From Rhodoblastus sp963736175 (lineage in GTDB: Bacteria; Pseudomonadota; Alphaproteobacteria; Rhizobiales; Beijerinckiaceae): 64,000 bases of DNA. A model generated the notes under the pieces. The model saw only the letters and a list, made by a program, of their open reading frames with translations, was not told the DNA's origin and searched no databases. The stretch covers positions 1 to 64,000 of the forward strand of contig CAVTNU010000007.1 of assembly GCA_963736175.1 (NCBI GenBank), given 5' to 3'. Below, one piece after another: positions 9,601 through 18,132 of the stretch (positions within the stretch are counted from its first letter, which is position 1; each line of letters begins with the position of its first letter). The position numbers and the translations under genes were made by a program.

Positions 9601-12058
9601 GGGCGGCGCGGTGGCCTCGCTGATCAACAACGCCGGGACGTTCGGCAATTCCGGCATGATCAATGGGTCCGCCACCATCCTCGGCGGCAAGCTGACAAAT
9701 AATCAGGACGGCCAGATTATCGGCGCGACGTTGGTGTCGGGTTCGGGCGACGTCGAAAACGCGGGCGCGTTGGCTACGGTGGCCAATTCCGCGACATTCA
9801 ACAATCTTGCAACGGGCGTGACCGACGCCTTCACCAATGACGCTGGCGGCGCGGCGACCAACGCCGCGGGCGGCGCGGTCGCCTCGTTGACCAATAACGC
9901 CGGGACGTTCCGCAATTCCGGCACGATCAACGGGTCCGCCAACATCCTCGGCGGCGCGCTGACGACGACCGGAATGATCAGCGGCGGCGTGAATAATTCA
10001 GCCACGACAAATGCGCAAGGCGTCATCAATGGCGGTATCGTCAATACTGCGGGCGGCGTGTTCAACGTCGCCGGCGCGCTGTCGACCAACAGCTCCGTCA
10101 GCAACGCCGGGAATTTCAATGTTCAAGGCTATGTGCTGACCGGCGTGACCACGCTGACCAATTCCGCGGGTTTGTTCAATCTCGGCGGCGCTTCGATGAC
10201 CACCAGCGGCGCCATGACGCTGACCGGCGGCCAGATCAGCAACGGCGCCCTGACCTCCAGCGCGTTTAACGTGCAGTCGGGCGTGACTTCGGCGAATTTA
10301 CTCGGCTCGGCGGCGTTGATCAAATCGGGTCCAGGCGCGGTGACCTTGACTGGCGCCAACAGCTATACCGGCGGCACGACGATTTCAGGCGGAACCCTGC
10401 AGATCGGCGCTGGCGGAACGAACGGTTCGATTATCGGCGATATCGTCGACAATAGCTCGCTGGTCTTCAACCGCAGCGACAATTTGACCTATGCCGGCTC
10501 CATTTCCGGCGCGGGTTCGCTAACGAAGACGGGCGCCGGCACACTCATTCTGAATGGCCAGAACACCATGACCGGCGCGGTTCAGGTGGTCGCGGGCACA
10601 TTGGAGGTTGGCGACGCCAGCCATACCAGTGCTCTGCTCGACGCCAGCGTGGGCGGCGTGACGGTTGATTACGGCGCAACCCTGCGCGGCCACGGTGTGA
10701 TCGACGGCAATGTCGTGAATTACGGCGTGTTCGCGCCTGGGGCCTCGATCGGCGTGACGACCGTCTCCGCCTTCACCCAGAACGCCAATGGATCGTTTCA
10801 GACGGAAGTTTCGCCGACGGCTGGTTCGAAAGTGATCGTCACCGGCGCCGCGAGCTTGAACGGCAACCTTACCGTGACGTTCGATCCCGGCGCCTATTCC
10901 GCCAAGACATACGACATTCTCGACGCCGGCAGCCGGACGGGAACATTCTCCAGCGTCACCATGATCACGCCGCCCGCGGGCCTGGCCTATGGGCTGGCAT
11001 ATACGCCGACCCAGGTCGATCTGGTTCTAACGGCGACGCGGTCCGCCTCGATCTACGGCGACGCCACCACCGTCGCTGTCAATGCCGCGCAGGCCTTCAG
11101 CAGCGCTTTGTTTGACCACATGGACTTGGACTCCGGCTGTCTGGGCGCCAGCCAGTACAATTTGCAGGTTTCCTCCAATGGCGGCGTGAGCGCCAGGCGC
11201 GCCGAGGGTGGCGACCCGGCGGGCCAAAATTGCGCCGATCATGCGGTTTGGGCGCAGCCTTTTGGCAGAGCCGGTCTGTCGGGGGATGCGCGGTCGGGAA
11301 CGTTCCACACCACCACCGGCGGCTTTGTCGGCGGCGTCGACGCCAAATTGGACAATGGCGCGGGGCTGCTTGGCGTCGCCATGGGCTATTCGCAAGATCA
11401 ACTGAACATCGGCGGTTCGGCGAGTTCCGCGACGACCAATAATGTCAACGCCGCCGTTTATGGCGCGTTTTCGGCGCAAAAATTTCGGATCGAGGGTAGC
11501 GCTTTCGTGATGACGGCCAATTCCTTCGTCAACCGCGATACGGGCGGCGCCGGCACCGCCAAATCGGCGCTCGGCGGCACAGGCGCCGGCGGCGCCGTTC
11601 AGTTTAATTACGCGCTGTTTGGCGATGAATTGGCGCCGTTCACACGGCTGAGCTATGTCAATTTCGAGCGTCCCGCCGTGACCGAAACTGGCGCCGGCGC
11701 TGTCGATTTCTCGATCAACAGGCAAACGACTCAATCGCTTCAAGTTGAGGCCGGCGTCCGCTCGCAGCATACGTTTGACGTCAACGGAACGCTGATTACG
11801 CCGCAACTGACCGCTGGGGTCGTGACCGAGACGGCGCAACTCAATCGCACCGTTTATGGGCAGCTCGTTCAAGCGCTGGGGCCGGGTTCGACCTTTGCCC
11901 AGGCGGCGCTTGATCCCAACCGCGTCGCGGCAGCCTTGGGCATGAACGTTAAGGTCCAGCCGCATCGCGATTTTTTCCTGTACGCCAATGTCGACGGCCT
12001 GTTCAGTGGCAACCAAAGGACCGGTCAGGTTGAGTTCGGCTCCGAGCTTCGCTTCTGA
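6686..12058 (+). CDS. Giant repeat-rich autotransporter (type Va secretion)
   Basis: A 1790-residue secreted adhesin-like protein. GTG start with GAGG seven bases upstream. The extended signal region (residues 1-51) has a charged N-terminus, a hydrophobic core and an AAA-Q cleavage site. The passenger is Asn/Gly/Ser/Thr-rich and built from short LTNSG, VNSATFNNL and NNQGGQIIGAT units, as expected for a beta-helix. Residues about 360-950 form 175-residue long repeats. Autotransporter-associated beta-strand motifs (GPGAVTLTGANSYTGGTT and GAGTLILNGQNTMTG) follow near residues 1210-1300. The last 280 residues (from about 1510, starting HAVWAQPFGRAG) form the outer-membrane beta-barrel and end in Phe. 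No neighbour looks like a dedicated partner. Binding target unknown. Confidence 0.9.
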   Translation: MSELIKRKDPFIQAESPRDEHGRDRRANAIRHLVMAGASLVALNAAIPAAAQPTNIVTAGTVYDASNLGSTVNPVFQGGTLLIDQNNRTYTQQFTLDNSGSNTIDQHGNVSTFSGSFNDASTGGTLIITNSGAGGSVTFDGGNTNSGVTEIQSGATLIGGNINVFSAMSKTIVDTGGVLDLGNFAQTINNVTLAGGALQNGTLIGAIASTGGGAIDNIIGAPTLSTSSGATTYLIGNNVLGTVTNAGALVNNGTTNDALSNSGTVTNNGTYNANISSNMGTIVNSSGANWNGAVGVNANKAGGLITNIGTWTGTGANGGGTIDNQGMWMGEIVNTAGRFTNEGSVSSGLTNGATAANTGTINAGVSNSGAFTNNSGGMIVGGLTNIGGVSTNLSGGVIDWASVTGGQLNNSGLISGAVVNSATFDNLSGGAVGGLLTNSGTASNAGALNAGVSNSGAFTNNNSGTIAGGLTNTAGMSINALGGVIDSALVTGGQLNNSGLISGAVANSATFDNLAGGSVGGLLTNSGTASNDSGGAVASLSNTAGAFSNTGTISGAAGVSGGVLTNNQGGQILGATTVSGSGDVENAGALAAVINSATFNNLSGGAVGGLLTNSGAASNAGALNAGVFNSGAFTNNNGGVIIGGLTNTAGMSMNALGGAIDSASVTGGQLDNSGVISGAVANSATFDNLAGGSVGGLLTNSGTASNDSGGAVASLSNTAGAFSNTGTISGAAGVSGGVLTNNQGGQILGATTVSGSGDVENAGALAAVINSATFNNLSGGAVGGLLTNSGAASNAGALNAGVSNSGAFTNNNGGVIIGGLTNTAGMSINALGGVIDSALVTGGQLDNSGLISGAVVNSATFNNLSGGSVGGLLTNSGAASNASGAMVASLSNSAGTFSNSGIISGAAGVSGGVLTNNQGGQILGATTVSGSGDVENAGALAAVINSATFNNLATGVTGAFTNNAGAAAINASGGAVASLINNAGTFGNSGMINGSATILGGKLTNNQDGQIIGATLVSGSGDVENAGALATVANSATFNNLATGVTDAFTNDAGGAATNAAGGAVASLTNNAGTFRNSGTINGSANILGGALTTTGMISGGVNNSATTNAQGVINGGIVNTAGGVFNVAGALSTNSSVSNAGNFNVQGYVLTGVTTLTNSAGLFNLGGASMTTSGAMTLTGGQISNGALTSSAFNVQSGVTSANLLGSAALIKSGPGAVTLTGANSYTGGTTISGGTLQIGAGGTNGSIIGDIVDNSSLVFNRSDNLTYAGSISGAGSLTKTGAGTLILNGQNTMTGAVQVVAGTLEVGDASHTSALLDASVGGVTVDYGATLRGHGVIDGNVVNYGVFAPGASIGVTTVSAFTQNANGSFQTEVSPTAGSKVIVTGAASLNGNLTVTFDPGAYSAKTYDILDAGSRTGTFSSVTMITPPAGLAYGLAYTPTQVDLVLTATRSASIYGDATTVAVNAAQAFSSALFDHMDLDSGCLGASQYNLQVSSNGGVSARRAEGGDPAGQNCADHAVWAQPFGRAGLSGDARSGTFHTTTGGFVGGVDAKLDNGAGLLGVAMGYSQDQLNIGGSASSATTNNVNAAVYGAFSAQKFRIEGSAFVMTANSFVNRDTGGAGTAKSALGGTGAGGAVQFNYALFGDELAPFTRLSYVNFERPAVTETGAGAVDFSINRQTTQSLQVEAGVRSQHTFDVNGTLITPQLTAGVVTETAQLNRTVYGQLVQALGPGSTFAQAALDPNRVAAALGMNVKVQPHRDFFLYANVDGLFSGNQRTGQVEFGSELRF
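7760..9540 (+). repeat. 525-bp tandem repeat array inside the autotransporter gene
   Basis: The sequence repeats with a period of exactly 525 bases (175 codons). The unit at 8201-8725 recurs at 8726-9250 with only a handful of base changes, a third partial copy starts at 9251, and a half unit precedes 8201 (for example, 7940 matches 8465). The period keeps frame, so copy number can change without breaking the gene. Near identity at the DNA level implies recent duplication or gene conversion. Confidence 0.9.
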
Positions 12059-12228
12059 GAACTGGTTTCGGTTGTCTGAACAGTTTTCCGTTCAGTATGA
12101 TTGAACTCTGGCGGGCTTCTCTTTGCTTGGTTTCGCGTTGGATGTGACGTCGGGCGGGTGGAGCGTCCAGTTCCGCCGCGCTGGAATCGTTCAGACCTCG
12201 CTCGTGCGAATGCGAATCCCTTCGCTTC

Positions 12229-12921
12229 TCAATTCTTCCGCGCCAGCTCGCGCGCCTGCGCGACGGCTGCTTTGAACGTTTGGTAGTCGAGGCCGCCGTG
12301 GGCCTTGAACGGACCGATCAGAAAATTCGGCACGCCTTCGAAACCGAGCGCCTGCGCTTGCGCCAGATTGCGCGTGATAAGCGCGTCGATTTCAGGTCCG
12401 TGCGATTCGAGATCGGCCTTGAGACGCTCCATGTCGGCGCCGGACGTCGCGATGGCGTCCTCCATGTAGGATTGCGGATTGCGCTTGCCGGGAACGCGCA
12501 TCAGCGCCGCATGGACTTGTTCGTAGGCGCCCTGATATTTCGCCGCCAGCGCCATGCGCGCGCCATACACGGAGGCTTCCGTCAAAACCGGGCAGTCCTT
12601 GTAGACGAGCTTGACGCCGTCGTCGGACTTGACGATCGCGTCGAGATCGGGCGCCGATTTCTTGCAGTACTGGCAATTGTAATCGAGGAAGGCGACGATC
12701 ACGATATCCCCCTTGGGGTTACCGCCGATCGGCGCGTCAGGATCGTTGACAATGGAGTTGAGCGTCATCGCTTGCGCCCGGGCCTTTGTCGGACGGGCCA
12801 GACCGACGGTGGAGATCGCGCCCGCGACAAGCGCGGCGTTCAAGAAAAATCGGCGATCGAGCGAGATCGATTCCGGCGGGGCAATGTCGGCTGTCGAAAA
12901 TTTCACTTCATAGCGCTCCAC
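12229..12921 (-). CDS. Tat-exported DsbA/Com1-family thiol oxidoreductase
   Basis: A 230-residue periplasmic thioredoxin-fold protein. GTG start at 12921 sits seven bases after a GGAGG site. A twin-arginine-like signal DRRFFLNAALVAG lies near residues 23-35, with cleavage near ARAQA. The active site YNCQYCKKSAPD (CQYC) and the cis-proline motif GVPNFLIG near the C-terminus are intact. The family makes or isomerises disulfides, or reduces apocytochrome thiols. It lies downstream of the octaheme cytochrome and cytochrome b genes on the same strand but beyond a terminator, so it may be transcribed separately. A role in maturing the neighbouring multihaem protein is inferred from context only. 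Confidence 0.85.
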   Translation of the reverse strand: MERYEVKFSTADIAPPESISLDRRFFLNAALVAGAISTVGLARPTKARAQAMTLNSIVNDPDAPIGGNPKGDIVIVAFLDYNCQYCKKSAPDLDAIVKSDDGVKLVYKDCPVLTEASVYGARMALAAKYQGAYEQVHAALMRVPGKRNPQSYMEDAIATSGADMERLKADLESHGPEIDALITRNLAQAQALGFEGVPNFLIGPFKAHGGLDYQTFKAAVAQARELARKN

Positions 12922-13090
12922 ATGCTTTCCTCCGCGACAACTCGCGGAAAAGCTCCGTGAACGATCGCGGCGCGCGCCCGTCCCGCGCGGTTCGGCGCCT
13001 GTTTCGATAGCGCATAAGACCGCGCCGCGAAACCGGCGCCCCGACAGCCGCCGTCCGCGCGACGCCCAATTCAACGCGCGCGCCTTCCAA

Positions 13091-13132
13091 TAAAAAGGGG
13101 ACGTTCTCCGGGGGAGGCGTGGAGAACGTCCC
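13091..13132 (-). terminator. Rho-independent terminator after the cytochrome b gene
   Basis: A perfect 12-bp inverted repeat (GGGACGTTCTCC / GGAGAACGTCCC) with an 11-base loop is followed on the minus strand by TTTTT. It lies 36 bases past the stop of the cytochrome b gene and separates the octaheme operon from the DsbA-like gene. Confidence 0.85.
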
Positions 13133-13168
13133 TCAGTCGCCTGAAGGCAGGGGGAGACCGCTAGCCGT

Positions 13169-13861
13169 TCAGGATTTCAATCGGTTCGACCCGTCTTCCG
13201 CCAGATAGGCGGCTTCGGCCTTCGACAGGGGGATCGTGTCGTAGCCCGTGACCATGGTCTTGATGTAGTGGAGCGGCGTCTTTCCGGTGGTCGTCATGTA
13301 GATATGGATGATGACGAAAATGGTCATGAAATAAGCGGAGGCGGTATGGACGAAGGCGACCGCCGGCAGACCGATCGTGCCGGCCGCCGCTTTCGCCCAG
13401 ATCGGATAGGTCAGATAGACGATGCCCGAGGACCACAACGCCGGACCGATAATGACCATGAACCACAGGTAGGCGAGCGATTGCAGCGCATTCTGCTTGC
13501 GTTTCAGCGTCTTGGTATAGGGATGCGGCGCGCCGGCCAAAATGCCCCAGGCGTAGAATTTGATGATCGCCGGCAGGCTGGAGAGTTTAGGCAGATATTG
13601 TTTCCATTGGCCGGTGGTGAAATGCCAGAACGTGGTGAAGACCCACAAGACGATCAGCGCCATGGCGGCGTAGGAGTGGATCTGCACCGACAGGCGGTAG
13701 CCGAGCGGCGCGACGCCATGCACGGAAAAACCGGTGAGCGCCAGAATGAAGATCAGCGCCGCCTGCGACCAGTGCCAGAATCGCTCGTAGCGGCTGTAAA
13801 TCATCACCGTGCGCTTGGGTTCTTCCTCTTCGAGGAAAGCGGTGGCTGCGGCGTCGGTCAT
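13169..13861 (-). CDS. Membrane cytochrome b (b561/thiosulfate reductase type)
   Basis: A 230-residue inner-membrane di-haem cytochrome b with four hydrophobic segments. Likely haem-ligand histidines lie in RFWHWSQAALIFILAL (helix 1), HSYAAMALIVLWVFTTFWHF (helix 2) and the last helix (VHTASAYFMTIFVIIHIY). Such subunits take electrons from quinol and pass them to a periplasmic partner. The ATG at 13861 overlaps the stop of the octaheme gene (ATGA), so the two are translationally coupled and probably form one quinol-linked complex. A much longer open frame upstream is only overlap with the octaheme gene. Direction of electron flow cannot be read from sequence. Confidence 0.88.
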   Translation of the reverse strand: MTDAAATAFLEEEEPKRTVMIYSRYERFWHWSQAALIFILALTGFSVHGVAPLGYRLSVQIHSYAAMALIVLWVFTTFWHFTTGQWKQYLPKLSSLPAIIKFYAWGILAGAPHPYTKTLKRKQNALQSLAYLWFMVIIGPALWSSGIVYLTYPIWAKAAAGTIGLPAVAFVHTASAYFMTIFVIIHIYMTTTGKTPLHYIKTMVTGYDTIPLSKAEAAYLAEDGSNRLKS

Positions 13862-15573
13862 TTCGCGTCTCCCGAGGATTTCTTGTTGAGGAGGATGCGC
13901 AAGCCGCTGTGCGCGAACACGCCGAACAGCGTCAACCCGAGCGCCCCGAGGCCGAGGAAATCCAGCCAACCGAAGCTGGTGAAGCCTGGCATATAGAGAC
14001 CGGCCACGGCGGCGAGGCGGCTGTTCTTCGAATGGCATTCGGCGCATTTCAGTGCGTCGCCCTTGGGCGCCACCATATGGGTGATCGGCCAGTTGGAGAC
14101 CGTCGGCAGGAAGCCTATTTCGCCGGAGAACGGCCGTTTTTCGGTCGCCATGCCGGCGCCGATCGACTTTTTCAGGTCGAAATTGCCCCAGAAAGCGGTG
14201 TCGTCGGCGCCCCATAGGTGGTTATAGACCAGCGTCTTGTTGCCCGCGTCGTAGGGCATGCGGGTGTGCATTTCCTTGAACGGCCAGACGCGCGCCTTGG
14301 GATCGGTCCACTCGCCTTGCACCGCGTTGATCGGCGTCGGCGATTGGCTGGTGTCGATATGGCTGTCGGCGAGCGTGTAGATCATACCGCCGTCGAACCA
14401 TTTATAGGTCGGCGTCAGATTTTCTCCCCACTTGAAGTCGCCCTTGATCGACCAATAGGTGTGGCGCTTTTCGCCATTGCCCTGCTTGTATTCCTCTTCG
14501 TAATAGCCCTTGCCGTTCAAAGTCTTGCCGGCGGTTTCCCAATCCCAGTCGGTAATGGTGGCGACGCCGCCGCGCGCGATTGTCGGAACATGGCAGGTCT
14601 GGCAGGCGATGCGCTCGGCATGGGCGTCGAGCTGGTAGCCGATCAGGCTCGGCTTGGGATGCGGCTTGTCGCCATGGCAGGACTCGCAGGTCGCGGCGTC
14701 GCGGCGCTGGCCCGGCTTGCCGACGCCGAGTTCGTCCTTGGCGGCCATGTTATAGCGGCTGCCCGCCATTTCATGGTCTTTGACGACGTGGCATTCGGTG
14801 CAGGAGAAGTTCAGCCCATCCGCCGCCATATGCACGTCGAGCGATTTGCCCGGTTTGTTGAGCGAGGAATCGAGATCGCCGTGCTTCACGCCGTCGCCGC
14901 CGCCGCCGTTATAATGGCAGGAGCCGCAATTCTCGCGACCCGGCAGCCCGACATGCTGCGCGACTTTCGCATAGTCGATCGCTGGCAGGCCCTCGAACAT
15001 CGTCGCGCAGGCGGAATTGCCGCGTGTCGGCGGCGTCCGGTAATAGGTGTTGGTGCGGTCGTGACAGACGAGGCAATCGACGCTGCTTTCCTTCTTGAAG
15101 GAATATTCCTCCCCGGCCTTGACGCCATTGCCAATATGACAGACGGCGCACATGCCCTCGTTGTCCTTGGCGTTGGTGCAGAAATTGTTGATGACGTTTT
15201 CCTTGCCGAGGCGCTGGCCGGTGCGGGGATTTTTGTAGTCCCAGGTCCAGTGGATCGTCTTCTTGACATGGGCCTCGGCTTCGGTGTGGCAGCTCAGGCA
15301 GGCCTTCGTCACCGCGAAATTATCGGCGAAGGGGCCTTTGAGCGCTTCGAATTTGCTGTGATCGGCCGTCCGGCCGATCAGCGGGCCGGATTGCTGATCC
15401 AGGACGGGCGGCTCAGGCGGCTTCGGCGGCTCGGGGGTCTGGAATTTTTCCGCAGTGGCCGCGCCGCGCACGGGGAGCTCCGGCGTCTGGAATTTTTCCG
15501 ACGCCGCCGCGCCGCTCGCGGCGAGCAGGAAAATCAGACCTGTACGCGTGAAAAAGCCTGCGCTGAGCGCCAT
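13858..15573 (-). CDS. Octaheme c-type cytochrome, tetrathionate reductase (OTR) family
   Basis: A 571-residue exported multihaem protein. It has eight CxxCH haem sites: CLSCH, CAVCH, CLVCH, CGSCH, CTECH, CESCH and CQTCH near residues 92, 142, 167, 216, 258, 296 and 324, and CAECH near 510. The spacing matches the octaheme tetrathionate reductase family, whose Shewanella member reduces tetrathionate, nitrite and hydroxylamine in vitro. A signal peptide (start ATG at 15573 after GGGAGG) precedes a Pro-rich linker in which the EKFQTPE motif occurs twice. A C-terminal membrane helix (FLGLGALGLTLFGVFAHSG) anchors it, unlike the soluble Shewanella form. Physiological substrate unknown; the coupled cytochrome b suggests quinol-dependent respiration. 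Confidence 0.9.
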   Translation of the reverse strand: MALSAGFFTRTGLIFLLAASGAAASEKFQTPELPVRGAATAEKFQTPEPPKPPEPPVLDQQSGPLIGRTADHSKFEALKGPFADNFAVTKACLSCHTEAEAHVKKTIHWTWDYKNPRTGQRLGKENVINNFCTNAKDNEGMCAVCHIGNGVKAGEEYSFKKESSVDCLVCHDRTNTYYRTPPTRGNSACATMFEGLPAIDYAKVAQHVGLPGRENCGSCHYNGGGGDGVKHGDLDSSLNKPGKSLDVHMAADGLNFSCTECHVVKDHEMAGSRYNMAAKDELGVGKPGQRRDAATCESCHGDKPHPKPSLIGYQLDAHAERIACQTCHVPTIARGGVATITDWDWETAGKTLNGKGYYEEEYKQGNGEKRHTYWSIKGDFKWGENLTPTYKWFDGGMIYTLADSHIDTSQSPTPINAVQGEWTDPKARVWPFKEMHTRMPYDAGNKTLVYNHLWGADDTAFWGNFDLKKSIGAGMATEKRPFSGEIGFLPTVSNWPITHMVAPKGDALKCAECHSKNSRLAAVAGLYMPGFTSFGWLDFLGLGALGLTLFGVFAHSGLRILLNKKSSGDAK

Positions 15574-15941
15574 CTTTCCATTTCCTCCCTGAGTCGGAAC
15601 CGCGCCTTGTCGTCGCGTTTTCCAGCGCGCCCATCCGTTTTCCAGAGGACATTTAAGTTTGATAGAATCTATAACTTTTAATGCCGAGGCCACACACGCC
15701 AAAATTTTCATTTCCGCATGCGGCGCATTGTCGCAAGGCATTACATTATGTTGTTATATCACGATTTTATTTGTTTTTTGCGTCCGCGGCTCCTCGCGCT
15801 GCCGCGTTCCGGTTGGACGGCGATCGAAGCGTCATCCAGCGGCGACAGCGCCTTGGCGGGTCAGACAGGCGCCCGTCGCCGCGTCTTGCGCGCGTTGTCA
15901 TCGAGCGCCATGCTTCGGCGCGAAGATTCGGGGAGCGACCC
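15574..15941. promoter_or_regulatory. Divergent regulatory region with an 11-bp palindrome
   Basis: Some 370 bases between the leftward octaheme operon and the rightward AIM24 gene. It contains the palindrome ATAGAATCTAT at 15662-15672, next to a TTGAT that gives a weak resemblance to an FNR box on one side only, and an AT-rich stretch at 15745-15780. No gene is convincing here. Promoters in both directions are expected; the regulator is not identified. Confidence 0.35.
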
Positions 15942-16721
15942 ATGCGCTATCAAATCGCCGGCACGGTGATGCAGACCCTTTCCATCGATCTGGAGCCGGG
16001 GGAAAGCGTCTATAGCCAGACCAATTGCATGTGCTGGATGAACGACGCCGTCGACATGCACACCAACACCGGCGGCGGCCTGTTCGCCGGCCTCAAGCGC
16101 GCGTTCGGCGGCGGCGGCTTCTTCGTCACCGATTTCACCGGGCGCGGCGCCGGCCATGTCGCCTTCGCGCCGCGTTTTCCCGGAACCATCATGCCGGTCG
16201 AACTGCGGGCCGGCCAGTCGCTGGTCTGCCGCAAGGAGACCTTTCTGTGCGCGCAGAAGTCGGTGACGCTGGAGCTGGCCTGGCAAAAGCGGCTGGGCGC
16301 CGGGTTTTTCGGCGGCGGCGGCTTCATCCTGCAAAAAGTTATCGGGCCTGGCCTCGTCTTTCTCGACTTGTCGGGCGAGGTCGTGGAGCGCGATCTTGGC
16401 GCCGGCGAGCGCCTGCTGGTGCATGCCGGCCATGTCGGCGTGATTGATCCCACGGTCGCCTTCGACGTGCAGATGGTGCGCGGCTTCCGCAACATCCTGT
16501 TCGGCGGCGAAGGCCTGTTTCTGGCGACCCTCACTGGACCTGGCCATATCGCGTTGCAAAGCATGCCGGTGATGAATCTGGCCGAGGAAATTAGCCGCTA
16601 TCTGCCCGGCAATGAGCCGAAGACGCCCGGCGACATGCTGACGGCCGGCGGCGTCGGGGCGGTCGGCGGCCTGCTCGGCGGCCTGTTCGGCTCCGGCGGC
16701 GGCAATTCCGACAACGCCTGA
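15942..16721 (+). CDS. AIM24 family protein
   Basis: A 259-residue protein starting MRYQIAGTVMQTLSIDLEPGESVYSQ, after a GGGGAG site. The repeated beta-strand pattern (GGGLFAGLKRAFGGGGFFVTDFTG, RFPGTIMPVELRAGQSLVCRKETFL, HAGHVGVIDPTVAFDVQ, GLFLATLTGPGHIALQSMP) is that of the AIM24/TIGR00266 family, a single-stranded beta-helix fold named after a yeast mitochondrial protein. The C-terminus is a Gly-rich low-complexity tail. Biochemical role is unknown. It is 26 bases upstream of the isochorismatase-like gene on the same strand, so the two are probably cotranscribed. Confidence 0.88.
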   Translation: MRYQIAGTVMQTLSIDLEPGESVYSQTNCMCWMNDAVDMHTNTGGGLFAGLKRAFGGGGFFVTDFTGRGAGHVAFAPRFPGTIMPVELRAGQSLVCRKETFLCAQKSVTLELAWQKRLGAGFFGGGGFILQKVIGPGLVFLDLSGEVVERDLGAGERLLVHAGHVGVIDPTVAFDVQMVRGFRNILFGGEGLFLATLTGPGHIALQSMPVMNLAEEISRYLPGNEPKTPGDMLTAGGVGAVGGLLGGLFGSGGGNSDNA

Positions 16722-16747
16722 AGCATCCAGCGCCAGAAAGAGAATCC

Positions 16748-17263
16748 ATGTCCAAAGCCGAACGTGCGTTGCTGGTCATCGACATTCAGAATGATTATTT
16801 TGCCGACGGAAAATTTCCGCTGTGGAACGCGCAGGGCGTTTTGGACGCTTGTCTCGCCGCCATCGCCGCCGCCAAAGCCAAGGGCGTCGCGGTCGTTCTC
16901 GTGCGGCACGTGTCCGGCGCCGCCGCGCCGTTTTTTCAGGAGGGATCGGCGGGCGCGGAGCTGCGGCCGGAAATTCTCGCCGCCGCGCCGGACGCGCCGA
17001 TCGTCGTCAAGCGTCACGCCGACGCCTTTCACCTGACCGATCTCGACAAAGTCTTGCAGGACATGGGCGTCCGGGAGCTGCTGATCTGCGGCATGATGAC
17101 CCAGAATTGCGTCACCCACACGGTGTTGTCCAAGGCGGCGGAAAAATACGCGGTCGCGGTCTTGCCCGATTGCTGCGCCACCGTCAGCGAAATCCTGCAC
17201 AAGATCGCCTTGAACGCGCTCTCGACGCGCGTCCGGCTGGCGCCGTCCGGCGAGGCGATTTAG
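16748..17263 (+). CDS. Isochorismatase-family cysteine hydrolase
   Basis: A 171-residue cytosolic hydrolase. The catalytic triad is visible: Asp in LLVIDIQNDYF (near residue 12), Lys in PIVVKRHADAF (near 90), and Cys in MMTQNCVTHT (near 120). The family includes isochorismatase, nicotinamidase and N-carbamoyl or ureidoacrylate amidohydrolases; substrate cannot be assigned from these motifs. It follows the AIM24 gene closely. Confidence 0.85.
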   Translation: MSKAERALLVIDIQNDYFADGKFPLWNAQGVLDACLAAIAAAKAKGVAVVLVRHVSGAAAPFFQEGSAGAELRPEILAAAPDAPIVVKRHADAFHLTDLDKVLQDMGVRELLICGMMTQNCVTHTVLSKAAEKYAVAVLPDCCATVSEILHKIALNALSTRVRLAPSGEAI

Positions 17264-17517
17264 ATCGGGTCGCGGGCCGGCGCCCTCGGGCGATGGCGGG
17301 TTTCGGCTCGAGGCGGTCGCTTGACGGTTCTTGTTACGGGCTGCGGCGACAGTCCACTAAATTGCGCGGGAGAGACAGCCCATGCGCGAATGTCAACGCG
17401 AAGCGCAAATGCCGTCGATAAAGTGCGCTGTAACGCCTTGCTGACGGCGATCTCCCGCTTGCCGCAGGGCGATTAAAGATCTATTTTGAATATAGCTTTT
17501 TTATCGAGGCCCGATTC

Positions 17518-18132
17518 ATGTCCGAACGCACACTTGCCGCATGTTGTTCCGCCGTTGGCGCGGTTTTGGTTGTCTTTGCCGGACTGGCTGGCGTCCCCGC
17601 CCTGGCCGAGGATGCGTCCCTGCCGACGCTGAAAGCCGAAGCGGCGGATTTGACCGGGGAATACGCGGGGCGGCTCAAAGCCGCGCTTGGCGGAGCGATG
17701 GAATCGAGCGGGCCGCTCGGCGCCCTCGCCGTCTGTCACGAAACGGCGCCGGCTATCGCCGCGGATATATCGCGCCGCAGCGGCTGGTCCGTCGCTCGAA
17801 CCAGCCTGAAGCCGCGCAACGCCAAATCGGCGCCGGACGATTACGAGCGCAAGATCATGGAGTCGTTCGAGGCCCGCATCGCCAAGGGCGAGAAGACGGC
17901 CGATCTGGTCAGCGCGGAAATTGTCGAGAAAAATGGCGCGAGAACCTTCCGCTTCATCAAGGCGATTCCGACGTCCGCGATGTGTCTGACCTGCCACGGC
18001 GCGGACGTGAAGGATGAGGTGAAAGCGAAAATCGCCGAACTCTATCCCGACGACCGTGCGACGGGTTTCAAGCTCGACGATATGCGCGGCGCCTTTACCC
18101 TGAAAAAGCGACTGGATTCCGTGACCAAATGA
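17518..18132 (+). CDS. Periplasmic mono-haem protein with Tll0287-like (DUF3365) domain
   Basis: A 204-residue exported protein with a signal peptide ending near VPALAED. The Tll0287-like domain (DUF3365) covers most of the mature chain, with AVCHETAPAIA near residue 75 and one c-type haem site, CLTCHG, near residue 160. Proteins of this family are haem-based redox or sensory modules; no partner domain is attached here. Its stop overlaps the start of the PCu(A)C-like gene by ATGA, so the two are translationally coupled and probably act together in the periplasm. Function otherwise unknown. Confidence 0.82.
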   Translation: MSERTLAACCSAVGAVLVVFAGLAGVPALAEDASLPTLKAEAADLTGEYAGRLKAALGGAMESSGPLGALAVCHETAPAIAADISRRSGWSVARTSLKPRNAKSAPDDYERKIMESFEARIAKGEKTADLVSAEIVEKNGARTFRFIKAIPTSAMCLTCHGADVKDEVKAKIAELYPDDRATGFKLDDMRGAFTLKKRLDSVTK

